NCBI RefSeq assembly: GCF_003224335.1
Contig: NZ_QKLF01000001.1
Coordinates: 744,001-808,000, forward strand
Source: Curtobacterium sp. MCJR17_055
GTDB taxonomy: Bacteria; Actinomycetota; Actinomycetes; Actinomycetales; Microbacteriaceae
Length of the DNA: 64,000 nucleotides
Reading direction: 5' to 3'
Shown here: positions 1 to 8,593 of the stretch, in pieces
Layout: each line of letters starts with the position of its first letter
How positions within the stretch are numbered: position 1 is the first letter of the stretch
The notes under the pieces: generated by a model
Seen by the model: only the letters and a program-made list of their open reading frames with translations
What the model was told of the DNA's origin: nothing
The model's database searches: none
Position numbers and translations under genes: made by a program

Positions 1-87
1 GTACGTGACCGTCGGCTTCTTGAGGTCAGTGGGTGAATCCGGCTTGCGGGGGTCGTTCGCCGCCGGCTTCTGTGCTTCCTTCGCCAT
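1..87 (-). CDS. N-terminus of a YihY/BrkB-like membrane protein (partial)
   Basis: Only the first 29 codons are inside the window, read leftwards from the ATG at 87; the gene runs off the edge. The residues start MAKEAQKPAANDPRKPDSP and continue with TDLKKPTVTY. A Pro/Asp-rich cytoplasmic lead-in of the type PDSPTxLxKPxWxY is what I remember in front of actinobacterial YihY/BrkB (virulence factor BrkB family) membrane proteins. No membrane segment is visible here, so the call rests on that short motif. It starts 2 bp after the stop of the DUF3618-like gene, so the two are probably co-transcribed. Confidence 0.4.
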   Translation of the reverse strand, partial: MAKEAQKPAANDPRKPDSPTDLKKPTVTY

Positions 88-89
88 GG

Positions 90-551
90 TCAGCCCTTCG
101 CCGCCTTCTTCATCCGCTTGATCGACTTCCCCGCCCGCTTCGCGTCCTTCTTCCGACGCTTCTCGGCGGCTTCGCGCTCCTGGTACACCGGGTTGCCCGT
201 CGGGTCCTTGCGTGCGAAGACGGGGACGCCCTTCGACTTGCCGTCCTTGCCGACCTTCACCGGCTTGAACACCGGCACGGGGGCGGGCTCGCGGAGCGCG
301 GCGAGGCGACCGGCGGGGGTGTTCCCGATCCGGACGCCCACGACGATCGCCGCGACACCGGCCGCTGCGGTCATCGCGACCGCGACGAGGGGCGTCGGGT
401 CGTGGCGCCAGCGCTGCTTGGTCTTCGCGACGGCCAGGCGCGTGCGCGCGGGCACGTCCGCCTTCTGCCGGATGCGGTCCACCGTCTCGGTGATCCGCTC
501 CCGGGTGCGCACGTTCGCGAGCTCGAGCTCGGGGAGGGAGTCGTTGGGCAT
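90..551 (-). CDS. DUF3618-like small membrane protein
   Basis: 153 aa starting MPNDSLPELELANVRTRERI. The N-terminal part is a charged helix (residues about 10-50, with the run ITETVDRIRQKAD). One hydrophobic segment follows at about 55-72 (VAVAMTAAAGVAAIVVGVRIG). The C-terminal third is very basic and rich in Lys/Arg (KRRKKDAKRAGKSIKRMKKAAKG). The pattern of a short amphipathic helix before a single TM matches DUF3618 proteins of actinobacteria, whose function is unknown. The start at 551 was chosen over a longer reading to 752 because the extension has no coding character and would run into the divergent gene's leader. It likely forms an operon with the BrkB-like gene downstream. Confidence 0.6.
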   Translation of the reverse strand: MPNDSLPELELANVRTRERITETVDRIRQKADVPARTRLAVAKTKQRWRHDPTPLVAVAMTAAAGVAAIVVGVRIGNTPAGRLAALREPAPVPVFKPVKVGKDGKSKGVPVFARKDPTGNPVYQEREAAEKRRKKDAKRAGKSIKRMKKAAKG

Positions 552-693
552 GCATCCTGAGTACACGCTCCGGACCGAGCGCACTCGCGGGACGCGCTCC
601 GGTGGAGGTCCGGGCAGCGCACCGGGCGCTGCCGCCCATCCCCGGCGCTGCTCCCGGCAACGCGTCCAGCGGCGTGGGCCTACCGTCCCCGTC

Positions 694-1434
694 ATGCTGT
701 TCCGGGACGTCGCAGAGGGCATCCACCGCCTCGAGCTCGCACACACCAACACCTACCTGGTCGAGACCGGGGACCGACTGCTCGTCGTCGACGCCGGGCT
801 GCCCGCGGTCTGGCCGCACCTGCAGCTCGCCGTGCACGACCTCGGGTACGCCCCCGACCAGGTGGAGGCCCTGCTGCTCACGCACGGGCACTTCGACCAC
901 GTCGGCACGGCCGCCCGGATGCACCGCGACTGGGGCACCCCCGTGTACGTCCACCCGGGCGACCGGGACCTCGCTGCGCACCCGTACTCGTACCGGCCGG
1001 CGGTGAACCGGTTCGGCTTCGTGCTGACGCACCCGGGCGGACTGCGGCCCCTCGGACGGATGCTGCTGGCGGGTGCTGCGACGGTCGACGGCATCGACGA
1101 GGTCGAGCTCATGGAGTCCCGCGCCGAGACCCCGGGGAACCCCTGGATCATCGAGACGCCCGGTCACACGGACGGACACGTCGCGCTGCACTTCGCCGAC
1201 CGGGACGCCGTCATCGTCGGCGACGCCCTCGTCACGCTCGACCCCTACACGGGCGGCATCGGTCCGCGGATCGTCGCCCCGGCGGCGACGGCGGACGTCG
1301 ACACCGCGGTGGCGTCGCTCGACCTGCTCGTCGACACCGAGGCCCGGCACGTGCTGCCCGGCCACGGCCCGTCGTGGTCCCGAGGCGTCCGCGCGGCTGT
1401 GGAGCAGGCGCGGCGGGTGGCCGGCGCGGCCTGA
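694..1434 (+). CDS. MBL-fold metallo-hydrolase
   Basis: 246 aa metallo-beta-lactamase-fold hydrolase. It carries the metal-binding signature THGHFDHVG (HxHxDH), a second-shell HTDGH motif with the His expected after the strand in TPGHTDGHV, an Asp in VGDALVT, and a C-terminal LPGHGPS His, all in the usual order. These residues should hold two metal ions and activate water. The family includes glyoxalase II, lactonases and many uncharacterised esterases, and the substrate cannot be told from sequence. The ATG at 694 (MLFRDVAEGIHRLEL) was chosen because the fold starts there; the reading frame stays open much further upstream without coding character. It stands alone between two minus-strand genes and converges on crtEb. 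Confidence 0.8.
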   Translation: MLFRDVAEGIHRLELAHTNTYLVETGDRLLVVDAGLPAVWPHLQLAVHDLGYAPDQVEALLLTHGHFDHVGTAARMHRDWGTPVYVHPGDRDLAAHPYSYRPAVNRFGFVLTHPGGLRPLGRMLLAGAATVDGIDEVELMESRAETPGNPWIIETPGHTDGHVALHFADRDAVIVGDALVTLDPYTGGIGPRIVAPAATADVDTAVASLDLLVDTEARHVLPGHGPSWSRGVRAAVEQARRVAGAA

Positions 1435-1443
1435 CCCGCGGGG

Positions 1444-2370
1444 TCAGTGCGTGAAGGCGTACCCGATCAGGGCCAGGGTCACGACGGCCCCCGCGAGGTA
1501 GTTGAGCCAGAGGAACCGCTTCCACCCCGCGTTCGCCGACTCGGCCTCGGCGTCGGTGACGTTCCACCACCGCAGCACGTTGAGCGCGTACGGCACGACG
1601 ACGACCGCCGCGATCGGCCCGGGGAACGCCGAGAACAGCAGCGCCACCCCGGCCACCAGGTACATCACGAACGCGAGGCGGACGGTCGCGCGCGCGCCGA
1701 TGACGGTCGCCACGGAGCCGATCCCCCCGGCGCGGTCGGCGAGCACGTCCTGCACGGCACCGAACGCGTGCGAGGCGATCCCCCACAGGAAGAACGCGAT
1801 GCACACCGCGACGAGCTGTCCGGTCCACTCGGGTCCGGCGAGCGCGAGTCCGTAGACCGCCGGGGACATGAAGTGCGTGGACGAGGTGATCGAGTCGAGG
1901 AACGGGCGCTCCTTGAAGCGCAGTCCCGGTGCGGAGTACGCGATCACGGCGAACACGCTGACCGCGAGCACGAGCCACGACCACGGCCCGTTCCCGCTGG
2001 CCGCGCCGAGCAGCACGAGCGCGACGAGGAACGGCACGTTCGTGACCGCGACGGCCCACAGGGTCGCGCGGTGCACACTCCGGTCCAGCAGCGCTCCCTC
2101 GACCCCGCCCTTGCGCGGGTTTCGCAGGTCGGACTCGTAGTCGAACACGTCGTTGATGCCGTACATCGCCAGGTTGTACGGCACGAGGAAGTACACGACC
2201 CCGACGACGAACGCGAGCAGCGAGAAGCCGCCGCCACCCTCGACGCCGACCCCGCTGCCGAGCAGGTAGGCGGCGCCGAACGGGTAGGCGGTGTTCACCC
2301 AGCTGATCGGTCGCGACGAGACGAACAGGGCTCGGAGGGTGGACGGTCTGGAGGCGCGGGGCACGGTCAT
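1444..2370 (-). CDS. crtEb: Lycopene elongase / UbiA-family prenyltransferase
   Basis: 308 aa integral membrane prenyltransferase of the UbiA superfamily. It carries the Asp-rich motif NDVFDYESD (NDxxDxxxD, about residues 75-85) that binds the Mg-diphosphate of the allylic donor, and multiple hydrophobic helices. In C50-carotenoid clusters CrtEb adds two dimethylallyl groups to lycopene, giving flavuxanthin-type C50 chains. It is the last gene of the crt operon; its ATG overlaps the stop of crtYf in an ATGA (2367-2370), so it should be translationally coupled. The start MTVPRASRPS at 2370 was preferred because the longer frame runs through crtYf in the wrong phase. Context makes the lycopene-elongase role far more likely than quinone prenylation. 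Confidence 0.88.
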   Translation of the reverse strand: MTVPRASRPSTLRALFVSSRPISWVNTAYPFGAAYLLGSGVGVEGGGGFSLLAFVVGVVYFLVPYNLAMYGINDVFDYESDLRNPRKGGVEGALLDRSVHRATLWAVAVTNVPFLVALVLLGAASGNGPWSWLVLAVSVFAVIAYSAPGLRFKERPFLDSITSSTHFMSPAVYGLALAGPEWTGQLVAVCIAFFLWGIASHAFGAVQDVLADRAGGIGSVATVIGARATVRLAFVMYLVAGVALLFSAFPGPIAAVVVVPYALNVLRWWNVTDAEAESANAGWKRFLWLNYLAGAVVTLALIGYAFTH

Positions 2371-2762
2371 GGGGCCTCCTCGGGGGAACGGGACGGCTGG
2401 GACGGGCGTTCCGACCGTACCGGTCGGTCGAGCAGGACCCAGCAGCTCGGCAGCAGCAGGACCGCCCCGATCGCGTAGGCGAGGTCCTCCACGGGGAAGA
2501 GCCCGACGCGGGCGCCGAGGACGAGCGCCCGGTCGTACGCGACGACGCCGAGCCCGACGATGACGTTGTTGAACACACACGTCATGACGACCAGGACGAC
2601 GCCGGTGACGACGCCGCCGAGGACGGTGGACCGCCGGCTGCGCTCGGCCCCGACCGTGCCGCGGCTCCGGCGCGCCGACACGACGCCGGCGGCGATCGCG
2701 GTCAGCACCGCCACCCCGAGGAACGGGACCGCGAGCAGGGCGTACGTCCCCGACCCGGTCAC
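2367..2762 (-). CDS. crtYf: C50 carotenoid cyclase subunit (CrtYf-type)
   Basis: 131 aa membrane protein starting at a GTG whose bases overlap the stop of crtYe (GTGA at 2759-2762). It has three predicted membrane helices. The conserved core FNNVIVGLGVVAYD followed by a LFPVEDLAYAIGA stretch is typical of heterodimeric lycopene-cyclase-domain subunits. Together with CrtYe it forms the cyclase that closes the end rings of the C50 chain. In Corynebacterium the pair gives epsilon rings (decaprenoxanthin); in other genera the homologous pairs give beta or gamma rings, so the ring type cannot be read from sequence here. It is coupled on both sides to its neighbours. Confidence 0.85.
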   Translation of the reverse strand: MTGSGTYALLAVPFLGVAVLTAIAAGVVSARRSRGTVGAERSRRSTVLGGVVTGVVLVVMTCVFNNVIVGLGVVAYDRALVLGARVGLFPVEDLAYAIGAVLLLPSCWVLLDRPVRSERPSQPSRSPEEAP

Positions 2763-3136
2763 ACCGGGCCTCCGCCCCGGACGTCGGGGACCGTGCCGGT
2801 GCCCTGTGCAGCCCGTCGCCGACAGAGGCGCTCGGCGACCGGGCGCACGGCTCCGAACAGGTCCATCGTCGTCCAGCACAGCAGGACCAGGAAGAAGAAC
2901 TCCTCGAGCGGCACGTCCGGGGCGAGGAGCACGCCCGTCAGCACCGGCGTCGTGCCGATGAAGAAGATCCCGAGGTGCACGCCGACGACGTCCCAGACCA
3001 TGAAGAACGCGAGCCCGATGAGCATGACCACGGCGGCCCGGAGCGGCGCACGCCAGAAGAACAGCCGGTGGCGGGCGTCGAGCACCGCGACCCCGGCGAT
3101 CGAGACGAGCAGGCCGGCCAGGTACAGCCCCGGCAT
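2759..3136 (-). CDS. crtYe: C50 carotenoid cyclase subunit (CrtYe-type)
   Basis: 125 aa membrane protein starting MPGLYLAGLLVSIAGV. It has three hydrophobic helices and the motif PLEEFFFLVLLCWTTM (PxEExxF), characteristic of the lycopene cyclase domain; the acidic pair is thought to be catalytic. It partners CrtYf. The ATG at 3136 overlaps the stop codon of crtI (ATGA). The longer frame upstream is the shadow of crtI and was rejected. Confidence 0.85.
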   Translation of the reverse strand: MPGLYLAGLLVSIAGVAVLDARHRLFFWRAPLRAAVVMLIGLAFFMVWDVVGVHLGIFFIGTTPVLTGVLLAPDVPLEEFFFLVLLCWTTMDLFGAVRPVAERLCRRRAAQGTGTVPDVRGGGPV

Positions 3137-4782
3137 CAGCCCGTCGTCCGGAGCGGCGGTGCGTCGGCCGACCGCGGGAGCGGGGTCGGCAACGGTTCGG
3201 TCGAGGTGTCCCCGTGGATCCGCTTGAGCAGGACCTCGGCGCTGATGAGGCACATCGGCAGGCCGATGCCCGGGATCGTCGAGGCGCCGACGTAGTAGAG
3301 CCCGCCGACCTTCGTGGATGCGTTCTTCTCGCGGAAGAACGCACTCTGCGTCAGGGTGTGGGCCGGGCCGAGCATCGAGCCGTTCCAGGCGTTGAGGTCG
3401 TCGGCGAAGTCCTGCGGGCCGATCGTCCGGCGCACCAGGATCCGGTCGCGCAGGTCAGGGACGCCGGAGCGCTCGGCGATGACGTCGATCGCGCGGTCGG
3501 CGATGGCCTCGACCTGGGCGTCGCCGGCTCCGTCGATGCCGCCCTTGCCGATGGAGACGTCGGCGGGCAGCGGCACGAGGACGAACAGGTTGGTCTGCCC
3601 CTCCGGCGCGACCGAGTCGTCGGTGAGCGAGGGCGCACAGACGTAGATCGAGGCGGGGTCCGGGACGTGCCGGTCCTTCCCGAAGATCGCACCGAAGTTG
3701 GCCTTCCAGTCCTCGGTGAACACGAGCGTGTGGTGCAGCAGGCCGGGGACCTCGCCCTCGACGCCGAGGTAGACGAGGACGGCCGAGGGACCGGGGTCGC
3801 GCTTCTGCCAGTGCGAGGCGTCGTACGTGCGGTGCTCCTGCTCGAGCAGTTCCATCTCGGTGTGCCGGAGGTCCGCCGCGCTGACGACGAGGTCGGCGTG
3901 CTCGACGTGCTCCGTGCCGTCCTGGTCGCGCCAGGCGACGCCGGTGGCCTGGTCACCGTCGACGACGATGCGGGACACGGCAGCGCCGGTGGTGATCGTC
4001 GCACCCTCGGCGCGCGCCACCCTCTCGACGGCGGAGATGAGCGCGCTGATGCCGCCCTTCGGGTAGAGCACCCCGTCGGCGAGGTCGAGGTGGCTCATCA
4101 GGTGGTACATGCTCGGCGCCGAGTACGGGCTCGTACCGAGGAACACCGCCGGGTACCCGAGGATCTGCCACAGCCGGTGGTCCTTGACGGCCGTGGACGC
4201 GAACGAGGACAGCGGCTGGACGAGCAGGCGGGCGAGCTTCCCCAGCCGCTTCAGGACGTCGGGGGCGGCGAGCTTCGTGAGGTCCTGGAACGTCCCGTAC
4301 AGGAACCGGCGCACGGCCATGTCGTACGTGTCGGCGGCGGAGTCGAGGTACTTGGCCATCCTCGCGCCGGCACCCGGCTCGATCGACTCGAACAGCGCGA
4401 TGTTCTCCTCGCGCGAGGCCCGCAGGTCGATCGGCTCGTCGTGCCCCTCGGTGTAGACGCGGTACCCGGGGTCCAGCACCTGGAGGTCGAGCTGCTCGTC
4501 GGCACTCGTGCCGAGCAGCCGGAAGAAGTGGTCGAACACCTCGGGCATGAGGTACCAGCTCGGGCCGGTGTCGAACCGGAAGCCGTCCTGCTCCCAGGAG
4601 CCGGCACGACCGCCGAGCTGGGTGCGCTGTTCGAGGACGGTCACGGCGAAACCGTCCCGGGCGAGCAGGGCGGCGGCGGCCAGGCCGCTGATCCCGCCGC
4701 CGATGACGACGGCCCGTCGGACCGGCACGGCCCGTCCGGTGCTCGGTCCGGTCGTCGGACGGGAGGCAGGGGTCGGGCTCAA
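3136..4782 (-). CDS. crtI: Phytoene desaturase
   Basis: 548 aa FAD-dependent desaturase that turns phytoene into lycopene. The Rossmann dinucleotide motif GGGISGLAAAALLARDG lies at about residues 24-40. The CrtI-type block LGGRAGSWEQDGFRFDTGPSW follows as two adjacent motifs, and the C-terminal signature is GLYYVGASTIPGIGLPMCLIS. I chose the TTG at 4780-4782 as start. It overlaps the crtB stop (TTGA), has GGAGG a few bases upstream, and places the FAD motif at the usual distance; no ATG exists between it and the Rossmann motif. Length is normal for the family. Confidence 0.9.
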   Translation of the reverse strand: MSPTPASRPTTGPSTGRAVPVRRAVVIGGGISGLAAAALLARDGFAVTVLEQRTQLGGRAGSWEQDGFRFDTGPSWYLMPEVFDHFFRLLGTSADEQLDLQVLDPGYRVYTEGHDEPIDLRASREENIALFESIEPGAGARMAKYLDSAADTYDMAVRRFLYGTFQDLTKLAAPDVLKRLGKLARLLVQPLSSFASTAVKDHRLWQILGYPAVFLGTSPYSAPSMYHLMSHLDLADGVLYPKGGISALISAVERVARAEGATITTGAAVSRIVVDGDQATGVAWRDQDGTEHVEHADLVVSAADLRHTEMELLEQEHRTYDASHWQKRDPGPSAVLVYLGVEGEVPGLLHHTLVFTEDWKANFGAIFGKDRHVPDPASIYVCAPSLTDDSVAPEGQTNLFVLVPLPADVSIGKGGIDGAGDAQVEAIADRAIDVIAERSGVPDLRDRILVRRTIGPQDFADDLNAWNGSMLGPAHTLTQSAFFREKNASTKVGGLYYVGASTIPGIGLPMCLISAEVLLKRIHGDTSTEPLPTPLPRSADAPPLRTTG

Positions 4783-5723
4783 GACGAGCCTCCAGTCTGT
4801 GTCGTGGCGTGTGGTGCGGTGGCGGGTGGCGCGCTCCGGGCGGACAGCGTGCCCCGCCGGGCGAGGACCCGCGCGGCGAGGCGGGCCTTGACGGGGTTCG
4901 GGACGCGGACGCGGGAGGTGATGAGCCGCGCTGCCGGGGTCGCGGCGATGCGGTCGTTGAGCTCCTGGAACAGGGCGTGCGCGAGGGCGACCGCGGGGCG
5001 GGCGTCCTTCGGCAGGAGCGGCACGGTGCGGGCGGCGCGGTCGAGGTCGGCCTGGACGTCGGCGACGAGCCGGTCCTTCGTGGCCTCGTCGAAGCTGCGG
5101 ACGTCGACGCCGGGGAAGTACGAGCGGCCGAGCACCTCGAAGTCCGCGTGCAGGTCGCGGAGGAAGTTGACCTTCTGGAACGCGGCCCCGAGGGCCCGGG
5201 CCCCGTCGACGAGCACGGCGTCGTCGAAGGTCGGTCGTCCGGCGCGGTACACGAAGGCGCGGAGGCACATCAGGCCGACGACCTCGGCCGATCCGTAGAC
5301 GTAGGTGTCGAAGGACGCCTGGTCGTGCTCGGTCTGGTTGAGGTCCATCCGCATCGACGCGAAGAACGGGCGCGTGAGCTCGGGGCCGAAGCCGGTCGTC
5401 CGGGCGCTCCGGGCGAAGGCGTGCACGACGGGGTTCACCGAGAAGCCGAGGGCCATCGCACGCTCGGTGTCGGTCTCGAGCTCGTCGAGGACCGTGCGGG
5501 CGAGCTCGGGGTCGAGTCCCGCCTCGGTCGCGGGGCCGTCCACGACCTCATCTGCGACGCGGACCAGCGCGTAGACGTTCCGGATGTGCTCGCGGGTGTC
5601 CTTCGTCAGCAGTCGGCTGGCGAGGCCGAACGACGTCGAGTACCGGCTGATGACCACGCTCGAGGCGGCCTCGGCGGTGGCGTCGTAGAGCGGCAGGCGG
5701 TCGGGGGTGGTGCTCGACGTCAC
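4779..5723 (-). CDS. crtB: Phytoene synthase
   Basis: 314 aa squalene/phytoene synthase family enzyme joining two GGPP molecules head to head. It has the two Asp-rich Mg-binding motifs, DEVVD (in VRVADEVVDG, about residue 57) and DLHAD (in NFLRDLHADFEVLGRSYFP, as two adjacent parts), plus the opening YSTSFGLASRLL motif. It is coupled to crtE upstream by an ATGA overlap (5720-5723) and to crtI downstream by a TTGA overlap. Normal length. Confidence 0.92.
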   Translation of the reverse strand: MTSSTTPDRLPLYDATAEAASSVVISRYSTSFGLASRLLTKDTREHIRNVYALVRVADEVVDGPATEAGLDPELARTVLDELETDTERAMALGFSVNPVVHAFARSARTTGFGPELTRPFFASMRMDLNQTEHDQASFDTYVYGSAEVVGLMCLRAFVYRAGRPTFDDAVLVDGARALGAAFQKVNFLRDLHADFEVLGRSYFPGVDVRSFDEATKDRLVADVQADLDRAARTVPLLPKDARPAVALAHALFQELNDRIAATPAARLITSRVRVPNPVKARLAARVLARRGTLSARSAPPATAPHATTQTGGSS

Positions 5724-6778
5724 CGGACGCGCTCCACGAGTTCGGTGACGAGTCCCTCGAGCCGGGCGCCGAGTTCGTCGGGCAGCGCGGCCAGCTCGGC
5801 GCGGGCCAGGGCGGTGTGCTCGCGGATGTGGTCGAGGGCCGCGTCACGCGCACCGCACTCGACGAGGAGGGCGCGGAGACCGGCGGCCCGCTCCTCGGTG
5901 AGGTCCGGGTCGCCGAGGTAGGGCGCGAGGTCCGGCCAGCAGTCGGTCGTCGCCGCGTAGGCGATGAGCATGGTGCGCTTGCCCTCGCGGAGGTCACCGA
6001 TCGCGGTCTTGCCGGTCGCGCCCTCGTTGCCGAAGACCCCGAGCAGGTCGTCGACGATCTGGTAGGCGATGCCGATCTCGCGGCCGAAGGCGCCGAGCGA
6101 GGCCACCACTGCCTCGGGCGCCCCGGCGAGCACGGCGCCGGACTGCAGCGGCGCCTCGAAGCTGTACACGCTCGTCTTGGCGCGTTCCATCTGGAGCACC
6201 TCGGCCACGGTCGGCATGACCCCGAGCGCGAGGTCGACATCGGCCATCTCGCCGGCGGCACTGGCGAAGACGGCGTCGTCGAACAGGTCGAGCAGTCGGG
6301 ACCGGCGCTCCCCGGTGACGCCGCTGGCCTCGATGAAGCGCGGGGCGGCGGCGAGCGCGAGGTCGCCCGCGATGACGGCCGCGCTCGTCCCACGGTGCTC
6401 GGCGGTCGGCAGCGGCAGCCCACCGGTCGTCGCGGTGTCGCGGAAGGACCCGGCCACGTTCGGACGGCCGCGGCGGGACCAGTCGCGGTCGATGACGTCG
6501 TCGTGCACGACGAGCGCGGTGTGCAGCAGCTCGTACGCGGCGGCGACGTGTGCGCCCGCGTGCTCGTCGTCACCCCCGAGGGCGGTGTACGAGGTGAGCA
6601 CCATGCGCGGCCGGAAGCGCTTCCCGCCCATGCTCGCCTTGCGGAGGACGCGCCAGAGTTCCTCGGACGGCCGGCCGAAGGCCGCGGCCCGGGCGCTCGA
6701 CGCCGTGAAGAAGTGCTCCAGGCACGCATCCACCAGCGCGAGGTCGATGTGCGCCACGGTGGCCGCTTCCTCGGTCAT
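5720..6778 (-). CDS. crtE: Geranylgeranyl diphosphate synthase
   Basis: 352 aa polyprenyl synthase making the C20 precursor GGPP. It has the first Asp-rich motif VHDDVIDRD (DDxxD) followed by RRGRPN, and the second motif YQIVDDLLGVFG (DDxxG form, common in actinobacterial GGPP synthases). First gene of the crt operon. The ATG at 6778 lies about 7 bp after a TAGATT -10 hexamer on the minus strand, so the transcript is probably leaderless. Only 21 bp separate it from the divergent idi gene. Confidence 0.92.
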   Translation of the reverse strand: MTEEAATVAHIDLALVDACLEHFFTASSARAAAFGRPSEELWRVLRKASMGGKRFRPRMVLTSYTALGGDDEHAGAHVAAAYELLHTALVVHDDVIDRDWSRRGRPNVAGSFRDTATTGGLPLPTAEHRGTSAAVIAGDLALAAAPRFIEASGVTGERRSRLLDLFDDAVFASAAGEMADVDLALGVMPTVAEVLQMERAKTSVYSFEAPLQSGAVLAGAPEAVVASLGAFGREIGIAYQIVDDLLGVFGNEGATGKTAIGDLREGKRTMLIAYAATTDCWPDLAPYLGDPDLTEERAAGLRALLVECGARDAALDHIREHTALARAELAALPDELGARLEGLVTELVERVR

Positions 6779-6783
6779 TGGCC

Positions 6784-6790
6784 TAATCTA
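6784..6790. promoter_or_regulatory. Shared symmetric -10 element for crtE and idi
   Basis: The 21-bp gap between the two start codons contains TAATCTA. Read on the plus strand it gives TAATCT (6784-6789); read on the minus strand it gives TAGATT (6790-6785). Both fit the TANNNT -10 consensus. Start sites about 7 bp downstream fall near 6796 for idi (ATG at 6800) and at 6778 for crtE (its ATG), which suggests leaderless or nearly leaderless transcripts in both directions. I do not see good -35 boxes. Confidence 0.55.
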
Positions 6791-6799
6791 TCGAGGCAG

Positions 6800-7339
6800 A
6801 TGAGCCTTTTCCCGGAAACCGTTGTCCTGCTCGACGAAGACCGTACCCCGATCGGTACCGCCGACAAGTTCACGGTGCACACAGACCACACGCCCCTCCA
6901 CCTCGCGTTCAGCTGCCACGTGCAGAACGCGGCCGGGGACGTCCTCGTGACCCGTCGCGCCCTCGCCAAGAAGACGTGGCCCGGCGTGTGGACGAACTCG
7001 TTCTGCGGGCACCCCGGCCCGGACGAGTCGTTCGAGGACGCGATCGCCCGGCGGGCCGACCGCGAGCTCGGGCTCTCCGTGCACAGCGTCGAGCTGGTCC
7101 TGCCGGACTTCCGCTACCGCGCAGTCGACGCCTCCGGCATCGTGGAGAACGAGGTCTGCCCGGTGTTCCGTGCCGTGGCCGACGCCGATCCGCAGCCCGC
7201 GGACGACGAGGTGTCCGAGTGGGTGTGGCTGTCGGAGGAGAAGCTCCGCCAGGCCGTCACCGCCGCGCCCTTCGCGTTCAGCCCGTGGCTCGGGTGGCAG
7301 CTCGCCGAGCTGCCGCTCGACGCACTCGCCGGTCGGTAG
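6800..7339 (+). CDS. idi: Isopentenyl-diphosphate delta-isomerase (type I, Nudix)
   Basis: 179 aa type I IPP isomerase interconverting IPP and DMAPP, supplying DMAPP both to CrtE and as the prenyl donor for CrtEb. It carries the catalytic Cys in NSFCGHPGPDE, a Nudix-like helix with RRADRELGL, a conserved ENEVCPVF block and WVWLSEEKL. The ATG at 6800 gives the normal N-terminus MSLFPETVVLLDEDRTPIG. The reading frame extends upstream over crtE but that part is antisense shadow. Divergent from the crt operon. Confidence 0.93.
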   Translation: MSLFPETVVLLDEDRTPIGTADKFTVHTDHTPLHLAFSCHVQNAAGDVLVTRRALAKKTWPGVWTNSFCGHPGPDESFEDAIARRADRELGLSVHSVELVLPDFRYRAVDASGIVENEVCPVFRAVADADPQPADDEVSEWVWLSEEKLRQAVTAAPFAFSPWLGWQLAELPLDALAGR

Positions 7340-7503
7340 CGCGTCGGCGGGCGCGACGCGCCCGGTCCGCTGCCGGGAGGCCCTTCCCCGGCAGCTGACG
7401 CACCGGTCCCGACGGCGGCGCCGTCGGCTCCGTGACGGCGGTGCGCCGCGCCTCCCGTCCGGGGTCTCCCCTGCCTTCAGTCGGTGTGCATCCGCGCGCC
7501 GTG

Positions 7504-7538
7504 CATAATGATCTGGCTCGGGATGTGAACGTGCACAT
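7504..7538 (+). promoter_or_regulatory. -10 box and LacI-type operator in front of the regulator gene
   Basis: CATAAT at 7504-7509 is a plausible -10. Just downstream lies the near-palindrome ATGTGAACGTGCACAT (7523-7538), one mismatch from the perfect ATGTGAACGTTCACAT. A matching site precedes the transporter operon at 8728-8743. The site would sit over the initially transcribed region and suggests autoregulation by the LacI-family protein encoded next. The rest of 7340-7573 shows nothing I recognise. Confidence 0.6.
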
Positions 7539-7573
7539 GGGCGTGCTGCGGGCCCGAGCGGGAGAGAGCAGCA

Positions 7574-8593
7574 ATGGCGACCACGCGGGCAGAGCAGCCG
7601 CGGTCCCCCAGCATCCGTGACGTCGCGCGGGTCGCGGGCGTCTCGCACCAGACCGTGTCGCGGGTGCTGAACAACTCGGACGCGATCCGTGCCGAGACCC
7701 GTGACCGGGTCCGCGCCGCCATGGAGGAGCTGCAGTACCGGCCGAACCGCGCCGCCCGCGCCCTCGTGACGAGCAGGACGCGGACGATCGGTGTCCTCAC
7801 CGCGCAGCGCGCCCACTACGGGCCGACCGTGACCCTGCAGGCCATCGAGGACGCCGCGGTCCTGCGCGGGTACTCCGTCACGACCGCCAACATCGCGGAA
7901 CCGACCGATGCGGCGGTGCGCGACGGGCTCGGTCACCTGCTCGACCAGGACGTCGAGGGCATCGTCGTCATCGCTCCGCAACAGCGGGTGTTCGACCTCA
8001 TCGAGGAGCTCGGCGTGCGCACCCCGTACGTGACGATGCGCTCGAGCGTCGGCGAGGACCCGACAGCCCTCTGGGTCGACCAGATGGAGGGCGCCCGGCT
8101 GGCGACCGCGCACCTGCTCGACCTCGGTCACGAGTACGTGCGACACATCGCCGGCCCGCAGGACTGGATCGAAGCGGACGCCCGGATGCAGGGGTTCCTG
8201 CGCGAGATGTCCGACCGGGACAAGCCGGTGCAGCCCCCGGTCCTCGGCGACTGGACGGCGGACTTCGGCTACCACGCCGGGCGGGAACTGCTCCGCTACC
8301 GGGACTGCACGGCGGTGTTCTGCTCGAACGACGCGATGGCGCTCGGCGTCATGCACGCCGCCCGCTCCTACGGGCTCGACGTCCCCGGCGACCTGTCCGT
8401 GGTCGGGTACGACGACATCCCGGAGGCGAAGCACTTCTGGCCACCGCTGACCACCGTGCAGGTGGACTTCGCCGAGCTCGGGCGCCGGAGCGTGGACATC
8501 CTGCTGCCGAGCGGGGACGACCTGCTGCGCCCGATCGACATCGTCCCGCAACTCGTCGTCCGTGGATCGACCGGGGCTCCGCGCCACCGCTGA
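7574..8593 (+). CDS. LacI-family transcriptional regulator of the adjacent sugar importer
   Basis: 339 aa. The N-terminal LacI helix-turn-helix is clear (SIRDVARVAGVSHQTVSRVL then NNSDAIRAETRDRVRAAMEEL, about residues 14-54, with the hinge RPNRAARAL). It is followed by a periplasmic-binding-protein-like ligand domain ending with the conserved SVVGYDDIPEAKHFWPPLTT region. It probably binds a sugar and controls both itself and the downstream ABC importer, because the same 16-bp palindrome stands in front of both. RBS GGGAGAGAGCAGCA lies before the ATG. Tandem and same strand as the transporter. Confidence 0.88.
   Translation: MATTRAEQPRSPSIRDVARVAGVSHQTVSRVLNNSDAIRAETRDRVRAAMEELQYRPNRAARALVTSRTRTIGVLTAQRAHYGPTVTLQAIEDAAVLRGYSVTTANIAEPTDAAVRDGLGHLLDQDVEGIVVIAPQQRVFDLIEELGVRTPYVTMRSSVGEDPTALWVDQMEGARLATAHLLDLGHEYVRHIAGPQDWIEADARMQGFLREMSDRDKPVQPPVLGDWTADFGYHAGRELLRYRDCTAVFCSNDAMALGVMHAARSYGLDVPGDLSVVGYDDIPEAKHFWPPLTTVQVDFAELGRRSVDILLPSGDDLLRPIDIVPQLVVRGSTGAPRHR

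Noticed and set aside
90..752. Longer N-terminus for the DUF3618-like protein
   Set aside because: The extension overlaps the divergent hydrolase leader and is Arg/Trp/Cys-rich without family resemblance.
3214..5298. 694-codon plus-strand frame across crtI and crtB
   Set aside because: Shadow of the carotenoid genes; composition is repetitive and no family is recognisable.
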